NCBI RefSeq assembly: GCF_001613305.1
Contig: NZ_BDCC01000036.1
Location: 1-32,790 of the forward strand
DNA: 32,790 bases
DNA from: Nocardia vaccinii NBRC 15922
Lineage (GTDB): Bacteria; Actinomycetota; Actinomycetes; Mycobacteriales; Mycobacteriaceae
Direction of reading: 5' to 3'
This document shows, piece by piece, positions 25,720 to 32,790 of the stretch (within the stretch, counting starts at the first letter, position 1; each line of letters starts with the position of its first letter). The notes beneath the pieces were generated by a model. The model did no database searches. It saw nothing but the letters and a program-made list of their open reading frames with translations, and was not told where the DNA came from. Both the position numbers and the translations under genes were made by a program.

Positions 25720-26672
25720 ATGTCCGTGCGGCAGTGTCACTTTCCGCCATCGCGGCGGTGCTCGTCCTGGGCGTGGCCTACATGGCGGTGGGCGTGCTGC
25801 ATCTGGATCCGCGGCGCGGCTACCTCACCGCCGATATGCGGCTGGACAATTCCGGCGGCCTCGGCCCGAACTCTCCCGTGCTACTGGACGGTGTACAGGT
25901 CGGCCGCACCCAGACGGTGAGCAAACAGGCCACCGGCGTCCTGGTGCGGCTGCGGATCGACAACCGGTATCGGATTCCCGAAGCCAGCGCGGTGCACATC
26001 GAGCAACTCTCCGCGCTGGGCGAGCCGTACATCGAATTCTCGCCCACCACCCGCGGCGGGCCGTATCTGCGCGACGGTCAAGTCCTCGCGGCCGATCGCA
26101 TCCACATGCCGATGACCATCACGGCGTTGTCCGCGCGACTGGTGCAATTGCTGGACCAGCTTCACCCCGAGGCGATTTCGCATCTGGTCGGTACTTTCGA
26201 CACCGCCTTGTCCGGAACCGACGCGGCGATGCAGACCCTGCGGCGATCCACCGATCTGCTGGCCGCCACACTGCTGAGCCGCACCGACGCGACTCGGCGG
26301 CTGTTCGCCGATATGCAGGCGATGGGCGGTGACATGGCCTGGATGGGCCCGTCGCTGACCACCGCCGGACCGCAGCTCGGGCTGTTCGGCACCTCGCTGA
26401 CCGAGATCGTCGAATCGGGGTCGATCCTGTCCGGAAAACGTCCTGTCCCAGCCTATTTCAGCGGAACCGGACTCACCCCGTTCCTGAGCGATCTGACCGC
26501 GCTGCTGCAGAAGATCGGGCCCGGCGTCGCACCGCTGGCTCCGGCACTGCAACCGGTGGTGACCAACGCCGTGGCACACGCGCCGCGACTCGATATCAGC
26601 GCACTGATCGGTCAGGCGCTACAGGGCGTGAGTCCCGACGGCACACTGCATTTCCGGATCCAGCTCAAATGA
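25716..26672 (+). CDS. mceF: MCE family protein, MceF position
   Basis: A 318-residue protein with an anchor helix (AVSLSAIAAVLVLGVAYMAVG), an MCE domain (NSGGLGPNSPVLLDGVQVGRTQTV, then LGEPYIEFSP) and a helical tail. It is shorter than typical MceF proteins, which often carry Pro-rich extensions. It overlaps mceE by ATGA and is the last of the six ring subunits. Confidence 0.9.
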   Translation: MNVRAAVSLSAIAAVLVLGVAYMAVGVLHLDPRRGYLTADMRLDNSGGLGPNSPVLLDGVQVGRTQTVSKQATGVLVRLRIDNRYRIPEASAVHIEQLSALGEPYIEFSPTTRGGPYLRDGQVLAADRIHMPMTITALSARLVQLLDQLHPEAISHLVGTFDTALSGTDAAMQTLRRSTDLLAATLLSRTDATRRLFADMQAMGGDMAWMGPSLTTAGPQLGLFGTSLTEIVESGSILSGKRPVPAYFSGTGLTPFLSDLTALLQKIGPGVAPLAPALQPVVTNAVAHAPRLDISALIGQALQGVSPDGTLHFRIQLK

Positions 26673-26710
26673 CGGGCAGCACCGATACCGGCCCGGCAAG
26701 AGGAGAACAC

Positions 26711-27316
26711 ATGGGCACCGCGACAGATGAGAAGACCGACGAGAAGGCTCCGGCCGATGCGGCGGGGAAAACCGCAGCCGAGCCACGCGCACCGCTCACC
26801 CTGGCCATCCGATTGTCCACTGTGCTCACCGGGCTGATGATCATCGCGCTGCTGGTGGTGTCGGTCGTCTTCGGCTGGCTGTACTTCTCCGCGCGCTCGA
26901 CCATCGCGGACACCGATGCCCGCGCGGCCGATGACATACATGCGCAGGACATCGCCTCGAAGTACGCGGTCGGCGCGTCGACCATCGACTACCACGACGT
27001 GAAGGGCTGGATCGCGCGACTGAAGGACGGCACGAATCCGCAGCTGTCTGCCAAATTCGATGCCACCGCACCACAATTGGAGCAGATCCTGCTGCCGTTG
27101 CAGTGGACCTCCAAGGCCACACCGCTGTCCGCGGCGGTGACGTCCGAGTCCGGCGGAATCTACAAGGTGAACGTCTACCTCAACGTCAATTCGACCAGTG
27201 CGCAGACCCCCGACGGCGCACAGACCACGGTGACCTACTCGCTGACGATCGACCGCGATTCCGGCTGGAAGATCACCGATGTGGGCGGCCTGGAAAACGC
27301 GCTGCCCACCAAGTGA
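26711..27316 (+). CDS. Mce-associated membrane protein (Mam)
   Basis: A 201-residue protein. A charged cytoplasmic N-terminus (DEKTDEKAPADAAGK) is followed by one membrane helix (LTGLMIIALLVVSVVFGWLYF). The extracytoplasmic domain, about 130 residues, has the Mam/NTF2-like layout ending TVTYSLTIDRDSGWKITDVGGL. Mam proteins are thought to stabilise Mce complexes. The ATG at 26711 is chosen for its AGAGGAG ribosome site; the ATG at 26669 overlapping mceF by ATGA is the alternative. Only one mam gene is present, where many mce loci have two or more. Confidence 0.85.
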   Translation: MGTATDEKTDEKAPADAAGKTAAEPRAPLTLAIRLSTVLTGLMIIALLVVSVVFGWLYFSARSTIADTDARAADDIHAQDIASKYAVGASTIDYHDVKGWIARLKDGTNPQLSAKFDATAPQLEQILLPLQWTSKATPLSAAVTSESGGIYKVNVYLNVNSTSAQTPDGAQTTVTYSLTIDRDSGWKITDVGGLENALPTK

Positions 27317-27317
27317 C

Positions 27318-27372
27318 GGCCGTACCGCGGTGGTGCGCCCAGGGCTGGCGGGCGCGCCACCGCCGTACGGCC
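27318..27372. terminator. Long GC-rich hairpin between the convergent mce and DapB-like genes
   Basis: A 22-bp arm at 27318-27339 pairs with 27351-27372 with two imperfections, one a G-T wobble, around an 11-nt loop. It lies immediately after the mam stop and just before the end of the convergent gene. No T-run follows, so it may act as a factor-dependent or actinomycete-type (I-shaped) bidirectional terminator. Confidence 0.55.
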
Positions 27373-27379
27373 GTACGGC

Positions 27380-28456
27380 TCAGCGCGGTGCGATGACGCC
27401 GGGCCGGCCGATCAGCGGCAGGTCCAGCGTCGTACGGATACCCGGCTCGGCCGCCACCACCGCAGGAATCGCGTTCACGATCCGGCCCGCCGCCGCGACG
27501 ATCGCGGCGTGATTGTGGTCGCCCTTGCGACTGGTCGGGCAGATGTCCACGAGATAGTTGGGCTCACCGGTGATTTCGACCCGATAGGACCCGCCCGCCT
27601 GCGCGGGTCGCGGCCAGTCCGGGCACAGATCCTCGCGCAACCGGGTGATGTGCTCGACGACGATCACCGGCGCGTCGCCGACCATCCCGCGCACCTGGAA
27701 ACGCAGCGCCGCCAGGCCACCCGCCGGGATCCGCCCGGCCGCGACGTCGAACGCCTCGGGTGCGGGAATCCGCTCGTACTCCTCGGTGATCGAATCGATT
27801 TCGACGCCCAGACCGACGGCCAGCTGCCGGATCGCCGGACCCCACGCGATACTCAGCACACCGGGCTGCAACAACATCGGCACCTCCTCCAGCGGTTTAC
27901 CGAAACCCATCACGTCGAACATGACGATCGCCCCGTCGTAGGTGGCGTAGTCCGCGATCTCCGAACAACGCACCTGCTCGATGGTCTGACAGGTGCCCGC
28001 CAGCGCCAGCGGCAGCAGATCGTTGGCGAATCCCGGATCGACACCGGTGACGAACAGACTGGCGTTCCCCTCCTTGGCGGCCTCCTGCACCGGGTCGATG
28101 TACTTGTCCGGCAGCACCTGCCACGGATACATCAGCAGTCCGGGCGAGGAGCCGACGATGTTCACGCCCGCGGACAGGATCTTGCGGCAGTCCGCGATCG
28201 CCTCCTGGATGCGGGTGTCGCCCATCGCGCAGTACACGACGCACCCGGGTTCGGTGGCCAGCAGCTCGTCGATCGAGTCGACCGCATTGATTCCGGTCGA
28301 GACATCCAGTCCGGCAAGGGTTCCGGCATCCTTGCCCACCTTTTCCGGCGTGGACACCCACACCCCGGTCAGCTCGTAACGCGGACTCTCGATCAATCCG
28401 GCGAGGGCCAGCCGACCGACATTGCCGGTGCCGATGTGGGCGACGCGAATGGGCAT
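27380..28456 (-). CDS. DapB-like NAD(P)-dependent dehydrogenase
   Basis: A 358-residue oxidoreductase with an N-terminal Rossmann motif (RVAHIGTGNVGRLALAGLI) and a dihydrodipicolinate-reductase-like C-terminal domain. Actinobacterial relatives are loosely annotated as dihydrodipicolinate reductase or amine dehydrogenase; the true substrate is unknown, and lysine biosynthesis is unlikely because it lacks the usual DapB length of about 250 residues. VTGVDPGFANDLLPLALAG is a conserved central block. The ATG at 28456 follows GAGGAGAG. It is divergent from the SDR gene and shares its 115-bp control region, so it may be co-controlled by the KstR-like operator. Confidence 0.82.
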   Translation of the reverse strand: MPIRVAHIGTGNVGRLALAGLIESPRYELTGVWVSTPEKVGKDAGTLAGLDVSTGINAVDSIDELLATEPGCVVYCAMGDTRIQEAIADCRKILSAGVNIVGSSPGLLMYPWQVLPDKYIDPVQEAAKEGNASLFVTGVDPGFANDLLPLALAGTCQTIEQVRCSEIADYATYDGAIVMFDVMGFGKPLEEVPMLLQPGVLSIAWGPAIRQLAVGLGVEIDSITEEYERIPAPEAFDVAAGRIPAGGLAALRFQVRGMVGDAPVIVVEHITRLREDLCPDWPRPAQAGGSYRVEITGEPNYLVDICPTSRKGDHNHAAIVAAAGRIVNAIPAVVAAEPGIRTTLDLPLIGRPGVIAPR

Positions 28457-28520
28457 ACATCTCTCCTCGAGGGCAGGTCGCCGCGGGTTGCGTATACCGC
28501 GGGCAGAGTCCGGTCAGTTT

Positions 28521-28564
28521 TCCGGACAGTAGTCTGGAACAGGTTCTAGTTTGTATGTTAGCGT
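28521..28564 (+). promoter_or_regulatory. SDR promoter with perfect KstR-type operator
   Basis: TCCGGAC (28521-28527), GTCTGGAA (28532-28539), then TGGAACAGGTTCTA (28535-28548), a full match to the KstR consensus TnnAACnnGTTnnA. TAGCGT (28559-28564) fits the TANNNT -10 box and ends 7 nt before the ATG at 28572. The operator covers the expected -35 position, as for a repressor. KstR controls sterol catabolism in mycobacteria and rhodococci. The distances equal those at the mce promoter. Confidence 0.65.
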
Positions 28565-28571
28565 GGCCGCC

Positions 28572-29309
28572 ATGGGACGTGTAGACGGCAAAGTCGCCCT
28601 CATCAGTGGCGGCGCTCGAGGGATGGGCGCGGCACACGCGCAGTTGTTGGTGGCCGAGGGAGCGCGCGTCGTCATCGGCGACGTCCTCGACGACGAGGGT
28701 AAGGCGCTGGCCGAATCACTCGGCGCCGCGGCACGTTTCATTCACCTCGACGTGTCCGATCCGGAGGCGTGGGACGCCGCGGTCGCACTCGCACAGCGGG
28801 AGTTCGGCCTGCTGAACGTCCTGGTGAACAATGCCGGAATCGTCAACGGCGGGCCGCTGCAGAAGTTCGACATCGATAAGTGGCGGCGCATCCTGGATGT
28901 GAACCTGACCGGCACGTTCCTGGGTATGCGCGCGGTGGTCGAGCCGATGATCGCCGCGGGCGGCGGATCCATCGTCAACGTCTCCTCCATCGAGGGCCTG
29001 CGCGGCGCGCCCTGGGCGCACGGCTACGTCGCCTCGAAATGGGGCGTGCGCGGTCTGGCCAAATCCGCGGCACTCGAGCTGGCCCCGCACAAGATCCGGG
29101 TGAACTCCCTGCACCCGGGCCTGATCCGGACGCCGATGACCGAGAACATCCCCGACGATCTGGTGACCATCCCGCTGGGCCGCCCGGCGCAGCCCGAGGA
29201 GGTCGCCACCTTCGTACTGTTCCTGGCCAGCGACGAATCCTCCTATGCCACCGGCTCGGAGTTCATCGTGGACGGCGGCCTGGTCACCGCGGTTCCGCAC
29301 AAGGCCTGA
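28572..29309 (+). CDS. Short-chain dehydrogenase similar to 3-alpha(20-beta)-hydroxysteroid dehydrogenase
   Basis: A 245-residue classical SDR. Cofactor motif GGARGMG (residues 13-19), D60-containing HLDVSD, NNAG (86-89), catalytic Ser in NVSSIEG (138-139), Tyr152 and Lys156 in HGYVASKWG, and VDGG near the C-terminus. Over its whole length it resembles the M. tuberculosis hydroxysteroid dehydrogenase known as FabG3/Rv2002, for example GKVALISGGARGMGA and RVNSLHPGLIRTPMT. It is expected to be NAD-dependent and to interconvert a hydroxy- and keto-steroid or similar. The ATG at 28572 has no ribosome site but sits 7 nt after a -10 box, so a leaderless mRNA is likely. The adjacent KstR-type operator supports a steroid role. 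Confidence 0.9.
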   Translation: MGRVDGKVALISGGARGMGAAHAQLLVAEGARVVIGDVLDDEGKALAESLGAAARFIHLDVSDPEAWDAAVALAQREFGLLNVLVNNAGIVNGGPLQKFDIDKWRRILDVNLTGTFLGMRAVVEPMIAAGGGSIVNVSSIEGLRGAPWAHGYVASKWGVRGLAKSAALELAPHKIRVNSLHPGLIRTPMTENIPDDLVTIPLGRPAQPEEVATFVLFLASDESSYATGSEFIVDGGLVTAVPHKA

Positions 29310-29331
29310 GCGCCTCGGCCCGGAGGCTACG

Positions 29332-29382
29332 ATGACTTTCGCAATATCCGAATCCGTGCTCATGCCGTGGGAAAGGTGGTGA
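29332..29382 (+). CDS. Putative 16-codon ORF immediately upstream of mscR
   Basis: ATG 29332, with GGAGG ahead of it, opens MTFAISESVLMPWERW and stops with TGA at 29380-29382, 2 nt before the mscR ATG. The mscR ribosome site (GAAAGG) lies within its last codons, an arrangement that would couple the two. The two Trp near the end suggest, weakly, an attenuating or coupling leader. It could be chance; comparison with other mscR loci would decide. Confidence 0.3.
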   Translation: MTFAISESVLMPWERW

Positions 29383-29384
29383 CG

Positions 29385-30470
29385 ATGACCGAAACCGTCC
29401 GCGGTGTCATCGCTCGTGCAACCGGAGCGCCGGTCGAACTGGTCGACATCGTCATACCCGATCCCGGGCCGCACGAGGTTGTCGTGCGCGTGCAAGCGTG
29501 TGGCGTCTGCCATACCGATCTGACCTATCGGGAGGGCGGGATCAACGACGACTTCCCGTTCCTGCTCGGCCACGAAGCCGCGGGAGTCGTGGAACGCGCC
29601 GGAGACTCGGTGACTCACGTCCAGACCGGCGATTTCGTGATCCTGAACTGGCGTGCGGTGTGCGGCCGCTGCCGCGCGTGCCGCCGCGGCCGTCCCTGGT
29701 ACTGCTTCGACACCTTCAACGCCGAGCAGAAGATGACCCTCACCGACGGCACCGAACTCACCCCGGCCCTGGGCATCGGCGCGTTCGCCGACAAGACCCT
29801 GGTGCACGAAGGCCAGTGCACCGTCGTGGATTCCGGGACCGATCCCGCCGTCGCGGGTCTGCTCGGCTGCGGTGTGATGGCCGGTCTGGGTGCGGCGATG
29901 AACACCGGCAACGTCGGGCGCGGCGACAGTGTCGCCGTCATCGGCTGCGGCGGCGTCGGCGCGGCGGCCATCGCGGGCGCACGCCTGGCCGGCGCGACCA
30001 CGATCATCGCCGTGGACCGCGACGAGACCAAGCTGACCACCGCGACCGAGCTCGGCGCGACGCACACCGTCGCCGCGGCCACCGAGGACGCGGTCGAGCG
30101 AATTCAAGAGCTCACCGGAGGTTTCGGCGCGGATGTCGTGATCGACGCGGTCGGCCGGCCGGAGACCTGGAAGCAGGCGTTCTATGCCCGCGACCTGGCC
30201 GGAACCGTGGTGCTGGTGGGTGTGCCGACCCCCGATATGCGACTCGAGATGCCGCTGCTGGACTTCTTCTCACACGGCGGATCGCTCAAATCCTCCTGGT
30301 ACGGCGACTGCCTGCCCGAACGCGATTTCCCGACGCTGATCGAACTGTACCGGCAGGGCCGCCTGCCACTGGAGGCGTTCGTCTCCGAGCGGATCGGACT
30401 GGACGCGGTCGAGGCGGCCTTCACCACGATGAAGTCCGGTAAGGTGCTGCGTTCGGTGGTCACGCTGTGA
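29385..30470 (+). CDS. mscR: S-(hydroxymethyl)mycothiol dehydrogenase
   Basis: A 361-residue zinc-dependent, MDR-family dehydrogenase, matching the known M. tuberculosis enzyme (AdhE2/MscR) along its length. It oxidises the mycothiol adduct of formaldehyde (and can reduce S-nitrosomycothiol). Catalytic zinc ligands are in ACGVCHTD (Cys39) and GHEAAG (His63, Glu64); structural zinc Cys are in CGRCRACRRGRPWYC. The NAD motif is GCGGVGAA. Long blocks are family-specific, for example NWRAVCG and FNAEQKMTLTDG. The ATG at 29385 follows GAAAGG. Overlap with the next gene by GTGA shows an operon. Confidence 0.93.
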   Translation: MTETVRGVIARATGAPVELVDIVIPDPGPHEVVVRVQACGVCHTDLTYREGGINDDFPFLLGHEAAGVVERAGDSVTHVQTGDFVILNWRAVCGRCRACRRGRPWYCFDTFNAEQKMTLTDGTELTPALGIGAFADKTLVHEGQCTVVDSGTDPAVAGLLGCGVMAGLGAAMNTGNVGRGDSVAVIGCGGVGAAAIAGARLAGATTIIAVDRDETKLTTATELGATHTVAAATEDAVERIQELTGGFGADVVIDAVGRPETWKQAFYARDLAGTVVLVGVPTPDMRLEMPLLDFFSHGGSLKSSWYGDCLPERDFPTLIELYRQGRLPLEAFVSERIGLDAVEAAFTTMKSGKVLRSVVTL

Positions 30471-31099
30471 GTTCCGGCGCGCGCATCGAGAAAGTGGTCA
30501 CCGCGGGCACTTTCGACCTCGACGGCGGCAGCTGGGAGGTCGAGAACAACATCTGGATCGCCGGGGACGACAGCGAGGTCGTGATCGTCGACGCCGCGCA
30601 CGACGCGGCCCCGATCCTCGCGGCGGTCGGTGATCGCACGGTGCGTGCGATCGTGTGCACGCACGGGCACAACGACCACATCGGCGCGGCCCAGCGGCTC
30701 TCGGCGGAGACCGGAGCGCAGGTCCTGCTGCATCCCGGCGACGAGATGCTGTGGCGCGCGGTGTATCCCGAACTGGACTTCGGCCCGCTGTCCGATGGTA
30801 TGCGAATACCGGTGGCGGGCACCGAATTACAGGTCGTGCACTCTCCGGGGCACTCCCCCGGCTCGATCTGCCTGTGGGCTCCGGAGCTGGGTTCGCTGTT
30901 CAGCGGTGACACCCTTTTCCAGGGCGGGCCCGGCGCTACCGGGCGCTCGTTCTCGGACTTCCCGACCATCATCGGCTCCATCCGCGACAAGCTGTTCGTC
31001 CTTCCTCCGGAGACCATCGTCCGGACCGGTCACGGCGATACGACCGAATTGGGCGCCGAGAGTCCGCATCTGGCGGAGTGGATCGCACGCGGGCACTGA
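30467..31099 (+). CDS. Metallo-beta-lactamase-fold hydrolase, partner of mscR
   Basis: A 210-residue MBL-fold protein. Metal-binding motif THGHNDH (His66, His68, Asp70, His71), further His in HSPGHSPGS, Asp in FSGDTLF and His in TGHGDTT give the complete binuclear zinc set, as in glyoxalase II-like thioesterases. A gene of this type directly follows mscR in mycobacteria (Rv2260 next to Rv2259). A role in hydrolysing the mycothiol thioester (S-formylmycothiol) made by MscR is plausible but inferred. The start GTG overlaps the mscR stop by 4 bp. Confidence 0.88.
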   Translation: MSSGARIEKVVTAGTFDLDGGSWEVENNIWIAGDDSEVVIVDAAHDAAPILAAVGDRTVRAIVCTHGHNDHIGAAQRLSAETGAQVLLHPGDEMLWRAVYPELDFGPLSDGMRIPVAGTELQVVHSPGHSPGSICLWAPELGSLFSGDTLFQGGPGATGRSFSDFPTIIGSIRDKLFVLPPETIVRTGHGDTTELGAESPHLAEWIARGH

Positions 31100-31127
31100 T
31101 TCCCCACCGCCGCAAGACATCTCACGT

Positions 31128-31171
31128 CCGGGCCCGGAATGCGCGCTGCTCGTGTACTACTCCGGGTCCGG
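31128..31171. terminator. Weak inverted repeat between convergent genes
   Basis: CCGGGCCCGGA (31128-31138) pairs with TCCGGGTCCGG (31161-31171) with one G-T wobble and a 22-nt loop. It lies between the MBL-fold gene and the convergent epoxide hydrolase. No T-run follows; a terminator role is only suggested by position. Confidence 0.3.
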
Positions 31172-31177
31172 CCGCGT

Positions 31178-32351
31178 TCACCGATTGGCGGCAAGCACTG
31201 CCGCGAGGCCCTCTCGCAGGTCCCGGACGAAATATTCGGGAACCTCCAGCGACGGGAAATGTCCCCCGGTTTCCGGTGACCTCCACCGCACGATCTGCCG
31301 GTACCGCTGCTGGGCCCAGGGGCGCGGACATTTCTCGATATCACGGGGATACACACTGATCGCCGCCGGGACGTCCACCCGGAGTTCGGGATCGAGCGTG
31401 TTGTGGCTCTCGTAGTAGATGCGGGCCGCCGACGCGCCGCTGCGCGTCAGCCAGTACAACGTGACGTCGTCGAGAATGCGGTCTCTGCAAATCGTTTCGA
31501 ACGGGCTGTCCTCGGTGTCGGTCCACTCCGCGAACTTGTCCAGAATCCAGGCGAGAAGCCCGACCGGTGAGTCGACGAGCGAGTAGCCGATGGTCTGCGG
31601 GCGGGCCGCCTGCTGCTTCGCGTACGCCGCGCGGGGGCCGCCCCAGAAATCGCGAGTCTCCTCGGTCCAGGTGCGCTCGATCGTCGTCAGACCGTCCGTT
31701 GTGGTTCCGGGCGGCGCCTGCGCGGTCAGCGTGTGGATGCCGAGAACGCGTTCCGGGAACCGGCCGCCGAGGACCGTGGTGATCACACCTCCCCAGTCGC
31801 CGCCGTGGGCCACGAACCTGTGGTAGCCGAGCCTTTCCATCAGTTCCGCCCATGCTGCGGCGATCTTTTCGATTCCCCACCCGGTGGTGGCCGGCTTGTC
31901 GCTGTAACCGAAGCCCGGTAGCGACGGCGCCACGACGTGAAATGCCGGTGCGCCCGCATCTTTCGGATCCGCCAGCTCGTCCACCACATCGATGAACTCG
32001 GCGATGCTGCCCGGCCAGCCGTGTGTCAGGATCAGCGGCGTGGCGTCCGCGCGCGGATCGGCGGTGCAGGAAGTGGATTCCCAGATCGTCGATGGTCGTG
32101 CGGAACTGGCCGATCCGGTCGAGGCGCTCTTCGAACGAGCGCCAGTTGTATTCGGTGCGCCAGTAATTCACGACTTCGATGAGATCGGCGAGGGGAACGC
32201 CCTGATCCCATCGGCTCGGATCGGGCGCGGCGCACCGGACCGTCTCCGCCTCCGGGAGCCGCGCCGCGGCCAGCCGCGCGCGCAGATCGTCGAGATCGGC
32301 ATCGGACGCGCGGGCTTCGAATGCTTGTACCTCGCTGGTCGGACGGGACAT
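31178..32351 (-). pseudogene. Epoxide hydrolase (alpha/beta-hydrolase with EHN domain), frameshifted
   Basis: Two minus-strand frames form one microsomal-type epoxide hydrolase. The first, from ATG 32351 (AGGAGG upstream), encodes the N-terminal EHN domain (VPLADLIEVVNYWRTEYNWRSFEERLD...). The second, down to the stop at 31178, has LILTHGWPGS, FGYSDKP, the nucleophile block HGGDWGG and the late catalytic His in GGHFPSLEVPE. The switch falls in a GC-dinucleotide run near 32050-32060. Restoring two bases gives HRRSARADATPLILTHGW and a 391-residue product of normal length. It would open an epoxide ring to a diol. It is either a recent pseudogene or a sequencing error. Confidence 0.82.
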
Positions 32352-32372
32352 GGGACCTCCTGGCCGTCGCGG

Positions 32373-32453
32373 AACCGGCTACCATCTGTCGTGAACCGGC
32401 TGAGACGGTTCTAACATGTGCACATGTCGGCCCGCAACCGGCTAAGATGGTTC
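32373..32453. promoter_or_regulatory. Phased AACCGGCT repeats and 14-bp palindrome in a divergent control region
   Basis: AACCGGCT occurs at 32373-32380, 32394-32401 and 32436-32443, spaced 21 and 42 bp, two and four helical turns. The last two extend to longer near-identical elements, AACCGGCTGAGACGGTTC and AACCGGCTAAGATGGTTC. The skipped position is filled by a perfect palindrome, ACATGTGCACATGT (32414-32427). TAAGAT (32443-32448) is a TANNNT -10 box 6 nt before the CGNR-gene ATG. The layout suggests cooperative regulator binding on one DNA face, probably by the CGNR protein itself or a TetR-type factor. Confidence 0.55.
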
Positions 32454-32454
32454 C

Positions 32455-32790
32455 ATGCCTGCCGAGTTCCCCGACTTTCGCCTGGGTAGCGTGCTGGCGA
32501 CCAGCTTCACGGGGACTCTCTCGGAGCGTCAGGGCGATCCTGTCGAGCGCATTCCCACGCCCCGGCGACTCGTCGACTGGCTGACCGTGAACGGCCTCGC
32601 CGTGGAGTCCTGCACCACCGCCCAGCTCGAACTCGCCCGGGAACTACGGGAATCGATTCACGTCGCCGCGACGGCGGCGGCGATCGGAGCAGCACTTCCC
32701 GCGTCAGCGGTCCGAATCATCAACGGCCGCAGCATCGAAGGCCGGGCCGCGGCCATCCTGACACCCGAGGGCACCCGCCAGTGGCGGCTC
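32455..32790 (+). CDS. CGNR zinc-finger/ABATE-domain regulator, 5' part; runs off the window
   Basis: The first 112 codons are in the window. TPRRLVDWLTVNGL followed by QLELARELRESIHVAATAAAIG matches the ABATE (stress-induced transcription regulator) N-terminal domain that precedes a CGNR zinc finger in actinobacterial regulators. The CGNR part would lie downstream of the window. The ATG at 32455 lacks a ribosome site but is 6 nt after TAAGAT, so the mRNA is probably leaderless. It is divergent from the epoxide hydrolase gene and may control it and itself. The family call is reasonable but the decisive zinc finger is not visible. Confidence 0.65.
   Translation, partial: MPAEFPDFRLGSVLATSFTGTLSERQGDPVERIPTPRRLVDWLTVNGLAVESCTTAQLELARELRESIHVAATAAAIGAALPASAVRIINGRSIEGRAAAILTPEGTRQWRL

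Noticed and set aside
29367..29384. Upstream GTG/ATG extension of mscR
   Set aside because: ATG 29385 gives the same N-terminus and length (361 aa) as the known M. tuberculosis enzyme and has a ribosome site.

Overview
The window is GC-rich actinobacterial chromosome. A complete mce operon (yrbEA-yrbEB-mceABCDEF plus one mce-associated gene), a mycothiol-dependent formaldehyde dehydrogenase (MscR), an actinomycete-type (DUF574-like) S-adenosyl methyltransferase and KstR-like operator sequences point to a mycolic-acid-containing member of the Mycobacteriales. Nocardia is the best guess, on general resemblance only. No rRNA, tRNA, CRISPR array or intact insertion sequence was seen.

Left part (1-5.3 kb): the 3' end of a tyrosine recombinase followed by a tandem 10-bp repeat, an orphan small gene behind a good promoter, a cytochrome P450 broken by a 1-base frameshift (minus strand), and a large membrane acyltransferase with an SGNH domain. 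Next (5.4-9.0 kb, minus strand) is a tightly overlapped four-gene quaternary-ammonium (glycine betaine/choline type) ABC uptake operon: permease, ATPase with CBS-like tail, permease, binding lipoprotein. Then come a truncated PapA/condensation-domain-like gene (9.2-9.9 kb) and a TetR regulator (10.1-10.7 kb).

Middle part (11.1-18.3 kb): msrB-msrA methionine sulfoxide reductase pair with a clear terminator, an aldehyde dehydrogenase, a GT39-type membrane glycosyltransferase ending at a hairpin terminator, a convergent methyltransferase, the remnant of a short-chain dehydrogenase, and an enoyl-CoA hydratase-like protein with an unusual N-terminal half.

Right part (18.6-32.8 kb): the mce lipid-import operon (18.69-27.32 kb), a convergent DapB-like dehydrogenase, a hydroxysteroid-dehydrogenase-like SDR, mscR and a metallo-beta-lactamase-fold hydrolase, a frameshifted epoxide hydrolase (minus strand), and the 5' part of a CGNR/ABATE-type regulator running off the end.

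The most interesting signal is that the promoter regions of the mce operon and of the SDR gene, about 10 kb apart, share the same architecture: TCCGGAC, then GTCTGGAA, then a 14-bp KstR-like palindrome (perfect TnnAACnnGTTnnA at the SDR, degenerate at mce), then a TANNNT -10 box exactly 7 nt before an ATG. All are at identical distances. This suggests one regulon joining lipid or steroid import to a steroid-type dehydrogenase, with leaderless transcription; at mce the ATG opens a 17-codon leader ORF. A second unusual control region lies between the epoxide hydrolase and the CGNR gene: three AACCGGCT repeats phased at 21 and 42 bp around a perfect 14-bp palindrome. Two genes (P450 and epoxide hydrolase) are broken by indels in simple sequence runs and may be either true pseudogenes or assembly errors.
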